A stretch of DNA of 64,000 nt from Acidobacteriota bacterium (GTDB lineage: Bacteria > Acidobacteriota > Terriglobia > Terriglobales > Acidobacteriaceae): NCBI GenBank assembly GCA_031296115.1, contig JARLGI010000057.1:1-64000 (forward strand), given 5' to 3'. Below, one piece after another: positions 1-14,860 of this stretch; positions within the stretch are counted from its first letter, which is position 1, and each line of letters starts with the position of its first letter. The notes under the pieces were generated by a model, which did not search any database, was not told the DNA's origin, and saw nothing but the letters and a program-made list of their open reading frames with translations. Position numbers and translations under genes: made by a program.

Positions 1-225
1 CGCTTTGCCATGGTAGTCGCCAACGGCCAGGGCGAGATGAAGGGCAAGCTGTTCCGCGTCGCTCACCTTGGTTACTACGACTACCTCGATGCCATCGGCG
101 TGATTGGCGCTCTGGAGCACGTGCTGCTCAAGGTTGCGCCCGCACATCAATCCCAGCTCGGGACCGGCGTCCGCGCCGTGCAGGAAACCTTCGCCGAGCA
201 ATTCGCTGAGGCGGTGAAAGCATGA
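1..225 (+). CDS. Class V aminotransferase, C-terminal end (serine-glyoxylate/alanine-glyoxylate type)
   Basis: The reading frame is open from the first base and ends at a TGA at 223-225, so only the last 74 residues are present. The visible part (RFAMVVANGQGEMKGKLFRV followed by HLGYYDYLDAIGVIGALE) matches the end of the PLP-dependent class V aminotransferases that act on serine, alanine or aspartate with glyoxylate. The PLP lysine lies outside the window. The stop overlaps the serA start in an ATGA arrangement, so the two are almost certainly co-transcribed and translationally coupled. The pairing with serA suggests a role in serine/phosphoserine or glyoxylate metabolism; the exact substrate cannot be set from this fragment. 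Confidence 0.75.
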   Translation, partial: RFAMVVANGQGEMKGKLFRVAHLGYYDYLDAIGVIGALEHVLLKVAPAHQSQLGTGVRAVQETFAEQFAEAVKA

Positions 226-1844
226 AAATCATAATTGCCGACAAAATCTCCTCCTCCGCGTCCGCCATCTTTGGCGAACACAGTGACTGGGAAGTCGTAA
301 CCACCGATAAAGAAACGCTGCCCGGCCAACTGGCCGATGCCGATGCCATCCTGGTCCGCTCGGCCACCTTCGTCGACGCTGCCATGATGGACAAGGCTTC
401 CAAGCTGCGCGTCATCGGGCGCGCCGGCGTGGGCGTGGACAACGTGGATCTCGACGCCGCCACCAAGCGCGGCATCGTCGTGATGAACACCCCCGGCGGC
501 AACGCGGTTGCCGTCGCCGAGCACACCTTTGCCCTTATGCTGGCCCTCGCGCGGCACCTGGTGCGCGCCGACGTGACCATGCATGCCGGCAAATGGGAAA
601 AGAAAACGCTGCAAGGCTCGGAACTTCGCGGCAAAACGCTGGGCATCGTAGGCCTCGGCCGTGTCGGAGTCGAAGTGTCCAAGCGGGCGCTTGCCTTTGG
701 CATGAAGGTCATCGCCCACGACCCGTATGTAGCGCCGAGTCTCGCTCAACAGTTGAGCATCACCCTGGCGCCGCTCGATGAGGTCTTCGCGCAGTCTGAC
801 TACATCACACTGCACGTCGGCCTGACGCCGCAGACGCAGGGCATGATCAACGCCGAGGCCATCGCCAAGATGAAAAAGGGCGTGCGCCTCGTCAACTGCG
901 CACGTGGCGAGTTGCTGAATGAACCCGCCATCATCGAGGCCCTACAGTCCGGACAACTCGGCGGCGCGGCGCTCGACGTTTACGCTCACGAGCCGGTCAA
1001 GGACTCTCCGCTGGCGACCCTGCCCAACGTCATCCTGACGCCGCACATCGCGGGCTCAACCAAGGAGGCGTCGGAGGCCGTCGGCGTTCAGATTGCCCTT
1101 CAGGTGCGTGAGTACCTGCTGAAAGGCGTCATCCAGAACGCGGTCAACGTGCCTTCCATCAGCGAGGAAGAGTACCAGGCGATGCTGCCTTACATCGTGC
1201 TGGGCGAGCGCCTGGGTGCGTTCCTGGCGCAGTCCAGCGAAGGCGGCGTGGAGGAGATCGCGCTTAGCTACAGCGGTGAGATCACCGAGTGGAAGACGGC
1301 ACTCATCCGCAACGCTGCCGTGGCCGGCGCGCTCAACCAGATTGCGCATGCTCACGAGCGGGCCAACCTGGTGAACGCCGTGTCCATCGCCGAGGAGCGC
1401 GGCATTCGCATCGCCGAGCGCAAGAAAGCGCCCGGCGCCGGCGCTGCCGGCAACGTGCTGCGCGTCACCTTCAAGACCGGCCAGCAGGAAAACACGGTGG
1501 CCGGATGCGTTCTGGCGGGTGGTATCCCGAGGTTGCTGGAAATTGACGGCATCAACGTGGAAGCGCCGCTGGAAGGCACGTTCATTTACCTGCGCAATCT
1601 CGATGTGCCCGGTGTGGTGGGCCGCGTGGGAACGGTGCTGGGGCAGCACAACGTCAACATCGCCAACTTCTCCCTCGGCCGCAGCCGGCAGGGGCAGGAG
1701 GCATCGGCCGTCGCGGTGGTACAGGTGGATGGCGAAATCAGCGACAAGGTGCTGGAAGCCTTGCGCGGCATCGAGACCGTCCTGCTGGCCAAGGCGATTC
1801 GCTTCGTCGCGCCGGAGAGAAAACTGGCAGGCGCCGCGAAGTAG
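222..1844 (+). CDS. serA: D-3-phosphoglycerate dehydrogenase
   Basis: This enzyme oxidises 3-phosphoglycerate to 3-phosphohydroxypyruvate with NAD+, the first step of serine synthesis in the cytoplasm. At 540 residues it is the long (type 1) form. The Rossmann motif GIVGLGRVG lies at residues 141-149, and the catalytic Arg, Glu and His are visible at about R228 (NCARGE), E257 (YAHEP) and H275 (TPHIAGST). After the catalytic core comes an intervening domain (about 320-450) and a C-terminal ACT domain (about 455-530, IYLRNLDVPGVVGRVG), the usual serine-feedback module. The ATG overlaps the stop of the upstream aminotransferase. A bidirectional terminator follows about 130 bases downstream. Confidence 0.97.
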   Translation: MKIIIADKISSSASAIFGEHSDWEVVTTDKETLPGQLADADAILVRSATFVDAAMMDKASKLRVIGRAGVGVDNVDLDAATKRGIVVMNTPGGNAVAVAEHTFALMLALARHLVRADVTMHAGKWEKKTLQGSELRGKTLGIVGLGRVGVEVSKRALAFGMKVIAHDPYVAPSLAQQLSITLAPLDEVFAQSDYITLHVGLTPQTQGMINAEAIAKMKKGVRLVNCARGELLNEPAIIEALQSGQLGGAALDVYAHEPVKDSPLATLPNVILTPHIAGSTKEASEAVGVQIALQVREYLLKGVIQNAVNVPSISEEEYQAMLPYIVLGERLGAFLAQSSEGGVEEIALSYSGEITEWKTALIRNAAVAGALNQIAHAHERANLVNAVSIAEERGIRIAERKKAPGAGAAGNVLRVTFKTGQQENTVAGCVLAGGIPRLLEIDGINVEAPLEGTFIYLRNLDVPGVVGRVGTVLGQHNVNIANFSLGRSRQGQEASAVAVVQVDGEISDKVLEALRGIETVLLAKAIRFVAPERKLAGAAK

Positions 1845-1975
1845 AGAGCTTGCGATCGCGGGAGGGCGCGGATTTCGCGGGATTGCGCTGCAACGTTCGC
1901 CGTAGCAGCGTTGCCGCCATTCCGGCGGAGTTCGCGTCCATCCGCAGTTGTATTGTGAGATCGCAGGCAAAAGAA

Positions 1976-2001
1976 AACGCGCCAAACTCTGGCGCGTTTT
2001 T
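1976..2001. terminator. Bidirectional intrinsic terminator between serA and atpC
   Basis: A perfect 9-bp stem (AACGCGCCA at 1976-1984, TGGCGCGTT at 1990-1998) with loop AACTC is followed by T residues on the plus strand and preceded by A-rich sequence that gives U residues on the minus-strand transcript. It sits between convergent serA and atpC, so it probably serves both. Confidence 0.85.
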
Positions 2002-2016
2002 ATTGCTGACTTCAGA

Positions 2017-2442
2017 TTAGTGTGCGGGTGCTACGTGCCCAGCATGCGCGGCCACTTGCAGGCGCACTTCGGCGCGGCGCAGCGCATACTGCAAGGCCTC
2101 GTAATGAGTGTCGGCACCGGCTTGCTTCAGTTCGGCCTCAGCCCGCGCCTTGGCTTCCTGCGCGCGCTTGATGTCAATCTCCTCCGCGCGCTCCGCGGTG
2201 TCGGCCAGGATGATCACTCTGTTGGGCAGCACCTCGGCGAAGCCCCACGCGACCGAGAGATAGTGCAGCGTTCCGCCCTGCATGTAGCGGATTTCGCCGA
2301 TGGTCAGCTCGGTGATGAGCGGCGCGTGTCCGGGCAAAATGCCAAGTTCGCCGCGCTTGCCCGGAATCTGCACCTGGTCCACCTGCTCGCGGACGAGTAG
2401 CTTGTCGGGCGCGACGATATCGAGTTGCAGCGTGTCGTCCAT
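2017..2442 (-). CDS. atpC: F1 ATP synthase epsilon subunit
   Basis: Epsilon subunit of the F-type ATP synthase central stalk, which couples rotation of gamma to the c-ring and can inhibit ATP hydrolysis. The 141-residue length and the N-terminal beta-sandwich signatures (LQLDIVAPDKLL, GELGILPGHAPLITEL) are typical, followed by the alpha-helical hairpin rich in Ala/Glu/Lys. It is the last gene of the operon, starting 6 bases after the stop of atpD, and is followed by the terminator at 1976-2001. Confidence 0.96.
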   Translation of the reverse strand: MDDTLQLDIVAPDKLLVREQVDQVQIPGKRGELGILPGHAPLITELTIGEIRYMQGGTLHYLSVAWGFAEVLPNRVIILADTAERAEEIDIKRAQEAKARAEAELKQAGADTHYEALQYALRRAEVRLQVAAHAGHVAPAH

Positions 2443-2448
2443 GGCGGT

Positions 2449-3918
<1,470 letters not shown>

Positions 3919-3979
3919 TTAGCCGTCAGCCCATCACTTCCAAACTGTCACGTCCGACAACTGGAAACTCGAAACTGCC

Positions 3980-5017
<1,038 letters not shown>

Positions 5018-5023
5018 GGTTGT

Positions 5024-7143
<2,120 letters not shown>

Positions 7144-7146
7144 GGC

Positions 7147-7902
7147 TTACTTGCCGTCCTTTCCCAGTTGGTCAACGAATTCCCGCACCAGCGATTGGTC
7201 GGTGGGTTCGTCCACGCGAATCTGGCGGGTCGCCAGGTCGACCGCCAACGAAGCAGCGTAGGATTTCAGCTCGCGGCGAGCGTTGCGCGCCACCGCAGCG
7301 ATTTCCGCCTCGGCACCCTGCACTACTTTGCGCTTGTCGTCTTCCGCGGCCTCGCGAATGCGCTGTTCTTCCGCAGCGGCTTCACTTTCTGCCGCGGTGC
7401 GAATGTCTGCGACTTCGCTGTCTAGTTTCGCCAGGCGCGCTTCAATCTCGCTCAAGCGGCGCGCCGCGTCGGCACTGGCGGCTTCCGCCTCGCGGATGCC
7501 CTTCTGGATGGCTGCTGTGCGTTCACGGAATGCCTGCGGCAGCCGCGACCTGAGCAGCAGATAAAAAATGACCGCAATACCAGCAAAATTTAAGGCCAGC
7601 GATATGGCAAACGATACATCCGGGCCGATGCCGAGTTTGCGGCCCCACGTCTCCGCCCTGGAAGCGGCCGTCTCGGTGGTTTTGGCCAGGATCTCTCCCA
7701 CACCGGCATTGGGACCTTCGCCCGCCGGTTCGGCCGCAGCGTCGCCATGCTCGGGTTTTGCCTGCGGAGCTTCTGCAGAGTCGCCATGCTCGGGCTTTGC
7801 TTGCGTGGCCTCTTGGGCGCGAACACTTCCCAAAAACAGACAGGAAAGAAAGACGACTAGGGCGAATGAGCTGGTAAGTCGGCGAAAGGAAATGTTCTTC
7901 AC
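7147..7902 (-). CDS. atpF: F-type ATP synthase b subunit with N-terminal signal-peptide-like extension
   Basis: Peripheral-stalk b subunit: a membrane helix (about residues 95-117, VSFAISLALNFAGIAVIFYL) followed by a long Ala/Glu/Arg-rich coiled coil. At 251 residues it is much longer than a standard b subunit (~160). The surplus is N-terminal: a signal-peptide-like start (FALVVFLSCLFLGSVRAQEA) and then an imperfect tandem repeat, QAKPEHGDSAEAP / QAKPEHGDAAAEP, at about residues 34-60. This would place a ~70-residue low-complexity segment outside the membrane if the signal is cleaved. The ATG overlaps the end of the upstream b' gene. The fold assignment is secure; the role of the extension is unknown. 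Confidence 0.88.
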   Translation of the reverse strand: MKNISFRRLTSSFALVVFLSCLFLGSVRAQEATQAKPEHGDSAEAPQAKPEHGDAAAEPAGEGPNAGVGEILAKTTETAASRAETWGRKLGIGPDVSFAISLALNFAGIAVIFYLLLRSRLPQAFRERTAAIQKGIREAEAASADAARRLSEIEARLAKLDSEVADIRTAAESEAAAEEQRIREAAEDDKRKVVQGAEAEIAAVARNARRELKSYAASLAVDLATRQIRVDEPTDQSLVREFVDQLGKDGK

Positions 7903-8372
7903 GATTGACCGCCGATCGCGGGAGCCGCGCCTGCCGGTCGCAGGATGGTGCGGATGATCTCGGAAGCCAGGTGCTCGACCTCGCTTTGCAGGCCGACTTT
8001 GGCGGCGGCCATATCCTGTTCGAGGGCGGTACGCGCTTCCTGGATCTGCTGCTGGGCGCGTGAACGGGCCTGTGCCACGGCCTCCGCGCGGGCCTGTTGC
8101 GCGACTTGGCGGCGTGCTTCCTGGGCCTTGAAGATGGTCAGCCGCGCTTCCCGCAAGCGCTGCTCGTAATCCTGAGTCTTGGCTTCCGCTGTGGCCACGG
8201 CGGCGCGCGACTTCTGAACGGCCCCCTCGGTACGCTCCCGGCGTTCACTGCTGATCCGCACCAGTGGTTTGCGGACGAGCGTGTTGTAGATGGCGTATAG
8301 CAGCAGCAACAGAATGACCGTCGGAATGGCTCCGAGCAGTAATTCGCCTACTTGTCTGAGAGTCGTATCCAT
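7899..8372 (-). CDS. F-type ATP synthase second b-type (b') subunit
   Basis: A second peripheral-stalk subunit of about 157 residues: one N-terminal membrane helix (GAIPTVILLLLLYAIYNTLV) and a long charged coiled coil ending in a short Ala/Gly-rich tail. Paired b and b' genes form a heterodimeric stalk in many photosynthetic and other bacteria. The ATG at 8370-8372 (MDTTLRQVGELL) is chosen because the frame upstream to a TTG at 8438 adds only unconserved residues. It is the first gene of the operon here; atpB (a) and atpE (c), which usually precede the b genes, are absent. The end overlaps the atpF start by 4 bases. Confidence 0.88.
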   Translation of the reverse strand: MDTTLRQVGELLLGAIPTVILLLLLYAIYNTLVRKPLVRISSERRERTEGAVQKSRAAVATAEAKTQDYEQRLREARLTIFKAQEARRQVAQQARAEAVAQARSRAQQQIQEARTALEQDMAAAKVGLQSEVEHLASEIIRTILRPAGAAPAIGGQS

Positions 8373-8438
8373 ATTTGTTCGTGAGTGCCTGCCGCTGGGA
8401 TGCACAGAGGGCGCTACGGCTAGTACTGGAACCATCAA

Positions 8439-8467
8439 AGCTAACAGGGCTTAAGCCTGGGTGTCAA
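8439..8467 (-). promoter_or_regulatory. Possible sigma70-type promoter for the atp operon
   Basis: Reading the minus strand, TTGACA (8467-8462) is followed after 18 bases by TAGCTT (8443-8438 region), about 65 bases before the b' start codon. The -35 match is perfect and the -10 is weak, so this is tentative. Confidence 0.35.
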
Positions 8468-8763
8468 CGGATGGAAGACCAGTGCCATTCGTTCGTCCCT
8501 CTAACCTTTTTGCATGTGCAGCGAAGGCGAGCGTCCGTCCTGGCGAGGCTCCGAAGCTCTTGCAAAATGTTGTGTTTGTGCGTGTCGGAACGCCAGCCCG
8601 CCTGCTCGATTGCCGTGTGTAACGCAAAGTTACCAATTGACAGCTGCGAAGGCCTGGGGGCCAAACTCCAATCCGCAGCCACGTGTTAAGCCATGTCTTA
8701 GGTTTCGGCTCATTTCCATGATGAGTCCCGTGAAGAATGCTGCGTGATCGATGGGAGGCGAGC
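8468..8763. other. Non-coding gap between divergent atp operon and SPFH gene
   Basis: About 300 bases without a supportable gene. Short frames exist on both strands but lack ribosome binding sites and recognisable protein sequence. It must hold the promoters of the two divergent units; no convincing plus-strand -35/-10 pair was found. Confidence 0.5.
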
Positions 8764-8997
8764 GTGGATCTGATCTCATTATTTGGTACGCTGCTTTTAG
8801 TTTTTTTCGGCATGAGCATCCTGTTCGGTTCGATGTTCACCGTCAGCCAGACGGAGCGCGCCCTCATCGAGCGCAATTCCCGGTTCCTGCGGGTCACTGG
8901 CCGGGGTCTTCAGTTCAAGGTCCCTTTCATCGACGGGATACGACGGATCAATACTCAGATCCAGCAGTACGATGTAAAAGTCGAGACCAAGACCTAA
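8764..8997 (+). CDS. SPFH/band 7 protein, N-terminal part (gene interrupted by one extra base)
   Basis: The first 77 codons of an SPFH (stomatin/prohibitin/flotillin/HflK) protein. It begins with a GTG at 8764, 5 bases after a strong GGGAGG (8753-8758), encodes one N-terminal membrane helix (LISLFGTLLLVFFGMSILFG) and enters the SPFH domain (FTVSQTERALIERNSRFLRV, then QYDVKVETKT). A TAA at 8995-8997 ends it abruptly. In the family the sequence continues TKDNVFVT, and exactly that (KDNVFVT) is encoded in the +1 frame immediately after. Deleting the single T at 8995 restores one continuous gene to 9835. It is either a real frameshift mutation, an assembly error, or a programmed slip. Confidence 0.85.
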   Translation: MDLISLFGTLLLVFFGMSILFGSMFTVSQTERALIERNSRFLRVTGRGLQFKVPFIDGIRRINTQIQQYDVKVETKT

Positions 8998-9004
8998 GGA
9001 CAAC

Positions 9005-9835
9005 GTGTTCGTGACCATCTTTGTCTCCATCCAGTTGTACGTGCTGGAGGATACGACCGATCACATTCGTAATGCGTACTACAAGCTTTACAATCCGGAG
9101 GCGCAAATTCAGTCCTACGTCGCAAACGCCATCCTGGGACACGTTCCCAGCATGGATTTTGACGAGGTTTTCACAAGCCAGATCGGTATCGCCGACTTCA
9201 TCAAGGCCGCTCTCGACGGACCGATGGAGGAATTTGGACGCGGTGTGCAGAAAGTGCAGGTCACGAAGATCACGCCGCCCGACAACGTGCGTGAAGCCAT
9301 GGACAATATCAACGCCGCGCGCCGCGATCAGGAAGCCGCCAAGGCCAAGGGCGAAGCAGACAAAATCATCGTGGTAAAGGAAGCCGAGGCCCAGATGGAG
9401 CGCGATATCTTGTTAGGCAAAGGCACGGCCGGGCAGCGCGCCGCCATCGTCGAAGGTCTGGCCAAGTCGGTCGAGGATTTCAAAGACAAGCTGGCCGGCA
9501 TCGATCCTACCGAGATTTTGAAGTTTGTGGTCATCACCAACTACTTCGATACGCTCAAGGAAGTCGCCTCGAAGTCGCACACCAACACCCTCTTTATGAA
9601 TCACTCTCCAGGTTCGGTGGACGACGTTTACCAGCGGCTGACCTCGAGCTTGATCGCCGGGGGTGGGCTGCTGAAGAATGGAGACCAGCCGGGCGCGGAA
9701 GAGCAGCGGCCTGAGCCTGCCGCAGCCGCGGCGGGAGGAGCCGGACGTGGAGGACGAAGTGTGCAGAGCGTAGTCGGGCCCAAAGCGAGCGTGGGTGACC
9801 TATCTGACTTCACGCTTTCCGACAGGGATACCTAG
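9005..9835 (+). CDS. SPFH/band 7 protein, C-terminal part (continuation after frameshift)
   Basis: The remainder of the SPFH protein: the domain continues (IRNAYYKLYNPEAQIQSYV, VPSMDFDEVF), followed by the Ala/Glu/Lys-rich coiled coil (INAARRDQEAAKAKGEADKI) and a Gly/Ala/Pro-rich tail. Homologues are membrane-anchored scaffolds that form large oligomers. As written it can start at GTG 9005, because the bases spanning the upstream stop (TAAGGA, 8995-9000) double as a Shine-Dalgarno 4 bases away. Such a product would lack the membrane helix. It converges on the M48 protease gene with a 14-base gap. Confidence 0.88.
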   Translation: MFVTIFVSIQLYVLEDTTDHIRNAYYKLYNPEAQIQSYVANAILGHVPSMDFDEVFTSQIGIADFIKAALDGPMEEFGRGVQKVQVTKITPPDNVREAMDNINAARRDQEAAKAKGEADKIIVVKEAEAQMERDILLGKGTAGQRAAIVEGLAKSVEDFKDKLAGIDPTEILKFVVITNYFDTLKEVASKSHTNTLFMNHSPGSVDDVYQRLTSSLIAGGGLLKNGDQPGAEEQRPEPAAAAAGGAGRGGRSVQSVVGPKASVGDLSDFTLSDRDT

Positions 9836-9849
9836 CGCGACGGCCTGCC

Positions 9850-11181
9850 TCAGGGAGCGTTCTTGACGAACTCCGGCTGCCACCCTTCGCCCCAGGGATC
9901 GTAACTCTGAACGAAAATCATGCGATCGCGAATGGTCGGATGGCTCCATGACCAGAACTCGGCCAGCTTACCAACATAGGGATAATCCAGCGAACGCTCG
10001 CCGAGGATCTGGAAAGCTTGCGCGGCCGCGAGATGAGCATCAGGTACGAGACCATGAATGACCTCAAGGCCGTACTGGTCGGCTTGGTGCTCATAATGGC
10101 GCGAGATGCCGTTCACGATAGGAGTGTCAAGGAAAGCGAGCACTGAGAGGATCAGGACAAGCAAGGGCAGGGAGGCCCGGTCGCTCAGACTGCGAATGCC
10201 CCATCGTGATCCGTAACGAGTTACTGCCCAATTTGCAAGCCGGCAGCCGACATACATCAGGACCAGCAGTTGGATCAGGATCAGCGTGAGTTCCTTGGGA
10301 ATGTGGCCGAGGACATAGTGCCCCATCTCGTGGCCGAAGACGAACAGGGTTTGCGGGATTGTCATGTGCTCCATGGTCGTGTCCCAAACCACCACGCGCT
10401 TCGTCCGGCCGAATCCGGTGACGTAGGCATTCAACTCGTTGGTCTTCTCGCTGGCCTTCATCTCGAACATGCGCTGCTCAGGGATGTTCATGCCGCCGCG
10501 GTGAACCACGCGCTCGATCTGCGCCACCAGATCGGCGTGATGGCCGGTAAGCGGCTCGAACCTGTTGAACAACGGCTCAATCCAGATGGGTGCAATGAAC
10601 ATGACCAACACGAGGATGGGGACCATCGCCAGCCAGAAATAAAACCACCACCGTTGCGGGCTGCGTCGCAAAACGGCGTACAAAATCCAGCCCGCGATGC
10701 TGGCAAACAAAACTTCGAGCAGGAGGCCCTTACCCCAATCGCCAAACCACGATACCCAGGTTTGCACCGACAGCCCGTATTGCAAGCCGACGCTGTGTGC
10801 GTAAGCCGCGAAGGGAAGCTGGGTCAGCTCCAGAATCAGGACAAAGAGCGACATGACGATCACGGCCTGGAGAATGCGGTAGCGGGAAACCCGTTCGGCC
10901 CAGTCTCGCAGCCGCCCGCCAAAACGAGACCGCAGCATCAGCAGCAGGACGACCAGGCTCCACAGGGTCGTCGCGAAATACAACGTGAAGTCCAACCGGT
11001 AAAGCGCATAGGACTTCTGTAGCTTGTCGGGCGGCAGAGCGTACTGCAGGAGCCGCCGCGAGGATGCGGACGTGGGCGCGTTCGCCGGAACCTGCCGGCC
11101 CGAGATGACGGTAGGAGCGATTGCAGCTAGGGCGGCAACCAGGACATAGACCAGGAAAGCGCCGCGCCAGGCAGGTTTCAT
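9850..11181 (-). CDS. M48 family metalloprotease, Ste24/CAAX prenyl protease 1-like membrane protein
   Basis: An integral-membrane zinc endopeptidase of 443 residues with several hydrophobic helices before and after the catalytic site. The HEXXH motif is HEMGH at residues 284-288, and the third zinc ligand is E364 in RHYEHQADQYG, the arrangement of the Ste24/M48A branch. Bacterial members act in membrane protein quality control rather than prenyl processing. The ATG at 11181 is preferred to an upstream start because GGAGGAG lies 6-12 bases before it. It is divergent from the YeiH-like gene and convergent with the SPFH gene. The presence of both a stomatin-type scaffold and a membrane protease side by side recalls known stomatin-protease pairings, although those usually involve NfeD. 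Confidence 0.9.
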   Translation of the reverse strand: MKPAWRGAFLVYVLVAALAAIAPTVISGRQVPANAPTSASSRRLLQYALPPDKLQKSYALYRLDFTLYFATTLWSLVVLLLMLRSRFGGRLRDWAERVSRYRILQAVIVMSLFVLILELTQLPFAAYAHSVGLQYGLSVQTWVSWFGDWGKGLLLEVLFASIAGWILYAVLRRSPQRWWFYFWLAMVPILVLVMFIAPIWIEPLFNRFEPLTGHHADLVAQIERVVHRGGMNIPEQRMFEMKASEKTNELNAYVTGFGRTKRVVVWDTTMEHMTIPQTLFVFGHEMGHYVLGHIPKELTLILIQLLVLMYVGCRLANWAVTRYGSRWGIRSLSDRASLPLLVLILSVLAFLDTPIVNGISRHYEHQADQYGLEVIHGLVPDAHLAAAQAFQILGERSLDYPYVGKLAEFWSWSHPTIRDRMIFVQSYDPWGEGWQPEFVKNAP

Positions 11182-11343
11182 AAGTGCTCCTCCGTCGGGA
11201 GCAGATGCGCAGTGTAGCACCCGAGGACAGGACAGATTTTTCGTTCACCGTAGCTTTGCCTGCAAACCAAAGATAGCGGGTAATCCCGCTCCTTTTCATA
11301 GACTTACGAGGTCCGCGAAGACAGCTGACGAGCACGATTTACC

Positions 11344-11371
11344 TTGACATTTCCACAGCCCGGCGTAGGAT
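11344..11371 (+). promoter_or_regulatory. Sigma70-type promoter upstream of the YeiH-like transporter
   Basis: TTGACA (11344-11349), a 16-base spacer and TAGGAT (11366-11371) form a good vegetative promoter reading toward the transporter gene, in the 360-base gap that separates it from the divergent M48 gene. Transcription would start near 11378. Nothing else was recognised in the gap (11182-11541). Confidence 0.6.
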
Positions 11372-11541
11372 GAAAGTATCACCTCCGATCCGCTTCAGGA
11401 TCGAGTGGGCTCGAGGCCAAGGAAATGTCACCGCTCCTTGGCAACGGGCCCATTTTAATTTGGTCGGACGTCCGCCTCCGGCCCAGGGCCGCTACCACGT
11501 ACAATGGACGACGCCAGAACAACCGGGCCAGCCTCCAACTG

Positions 11542-12465
11542 ATGAATTCCAGAATCCTCTTTGCTTTGGGACTGTTCTTTTGTCTTACGCCGTGGGCCAC
11601 GCCGCCGCTGGCCTTGCTCGCTGGTCTGGCTTTTGGAGCAATCTCCACTCACCCCTACAAGGCAGAATCGCAGAAGCTGTCGAAGGTCCTCCTGCAATCG
11701 GCGGTGGTGGGCCTGGGGTTCGGGATGAACCTGCAAGAGGTAGTACGCGCGGGACGAAGCGGATTTGTCTACACGGCGCTGGGCATCGGGTTTGCGCTAA
11801 TCGTAGGCACGCTGCTGGGGAAATTGCTGGCGGTGCAACCGCGGCCGGCATTTCTTATCTCGACCGGTACGGCTATCTGCGGCGGCAGCGCCATCGCGGC
11901 CGTGGGGCCCATTACCGGCGCGACGGAAGACGAGATGTCCGTCTCGCTCGGCACCATTTTCATGCTCAATTCGGTTGCCCTGCTGACGTTTCCGACCATC
12001 GGCTTAATGCTCAAGCTCTCGCAAAATCAGTTTGGACTGTGGGCGGCGCTGGCGATTCATGACACCAGTTCGGTCGTGGGAGCTTCGGCGAAGTATGGCG
12101 CCGTTGCGCTGGCGGTTGGGACTACGGTAAAGCTGGCGCGCGCGCTGTGGATTGTCCCCTTGTCCATCGGTACTGCCGCGGTCAAGGGCAGCAAGACACG
12201 CATCCAGTGGCCTTGGTTCATCCTGTTCTTCTGCTTGGCGGCCGTGGCAAACACTTACTTCCATCCGGGTGCCGCTGCTTATCATTTCCTGAGCAACGCC
12301 GGAAAGCTCATGCTGGTAATCACGCTGTTCCTCATCGGCGCCAGCCTCTCGCCGGTGGCGTTGCGAAAAGTCGGCCCGCGTCCGCTACTGCAGGGAATCT
12401 TGCTGTGGGTTGTTGTGGCCTTGGCCAGCCTGCTGGCAATTCGCGCTGGATGGATTGGAATTTAG
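11542..12465 (+). CDS. YeiH/UPF0324-family putative sulfate exporter, multi-spanning membrane protein
   Basis: A polytopic inner-membrane protein of 307 residues with about 9-10 hydrophobic helices and the family signatures LLQSAVVGLGFGMNL, ISTGTAICGGSAIAAVGPI and LWAALAIHDTSSVVGAS. The family (PSE, putative sulfate exporter; E. coli YeiH) is poorly characterised; some members are linked to sulfur oxyanion or taurine metabolism. The frame is open upstream to 11425, but those residues are polar and unconserved, so ATG 11542 (MNSRILFALGLFF) is preferred even though no clear Shine-Dalgarno precedes it. It ends 16 bases before the convergent ABC-F gene. The transported substrate here is unknown. 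Confidence 0.86.
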   Translation: MNSRILFALGLFFCLTPWATPPLALLAGLAFGAISTHPYKAESQKLSKVLLQSAVVGLGFGMNLQEVVRAGRSGFVYTALGIGFALIVGTLLGKLLAVQPRPAFLISTGTAICGGSAIAAVGPITGATEDEMSVSLGTIFMLNSVALLTFPTIGLMLKLSQNQFGLWAALAIHDTSSVVGASAKYGAVALAVGTTVKLARALWIVPLSIGTAAVKGSKTRIQWPWFILFFCLAAVANTYFHPGAAAYHFLSNAGKLMLVITLFLIGASLSPVALRKVGPRPLLQGILLWVVVALASLLAIRAGWIGI

Positions 12466-12481
12466 GCGGATCAGGGCATAG

Positions 12482-14419
<1,938 letters not shown>

Positions 14420-14425
14420 GAAGCT

Positions 14426-14860
14426 CTAGTTGCTCTTCTTCTGGCCGCGCAGAATCCGCTCGTCAATCGGCTTCCGGCCGGCAAAGCCTTCCGTGGTGTT
14501 GTGCCAGTGGGTGACGTCTTTCTCGCCCATCTTCCAGCACAGCAAGATGACTTCGTCGTCGACGATACAGGGAAAATCCAGCAGGCCGACGTCGAGGTCC
14601 TTCACCTGCACGCCGGTTGCGTCGATCTCGGCCACGGCGTCTTTGGCCCGCTGGACGGCTTTCTCGCGCTCGGCCTTGCGCCGCGCGACCGACACCACGT
14701 CGACCATGGTGCCGCCGTTGATAAAGATGCGGCTCGACAGCGATTGGATCTCGCCGTCAACTTCTTCGATCAGTGCCTTGGCCTGCATGGCGGAGCGTAA
14801 CAACGACTCCAGTACCGGCAGCAGAGTCTTCGCTTCCATGACTGTGAAGGTGCGCGACAT
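14426..14860 (-). CDS. DUF2203 family protein
   Basis: A 144-residue protein matching the uncharacterised DUF2203 family: an N-terminal helical pair (FTVMEAKTLLPVLESLLRSA) and the C-terminal signature VGLLDFPCIVDDEVILLCWK followed by WHNTTEGFAGRKPID. ATG 14860 is chosen because GGGAAG lies 7 bases upstream and the family starts here. The same frame, however, continues upstream to an ATG at 14995 that overlaps the nadA stop as ATGA; that version adds 45 strongly basic residues. The gene lies between nadA and the ABC-F gene, all on one strand. Function unknown. Confidence 0.8.
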   Translation of the reverse strand: MSRTFTVMEAKTLLPVLESLLRSAMQAKALIEEVDGEIQSLSSRIFINGGTMVDVVSVARRKAEREKAVQRAKDAVAEIDATGVQVKDLDVGLLDFPCIVDDEVILLCWKMGEKDVTHWHNTTEGFAGRKPIDERILRGQKKSN

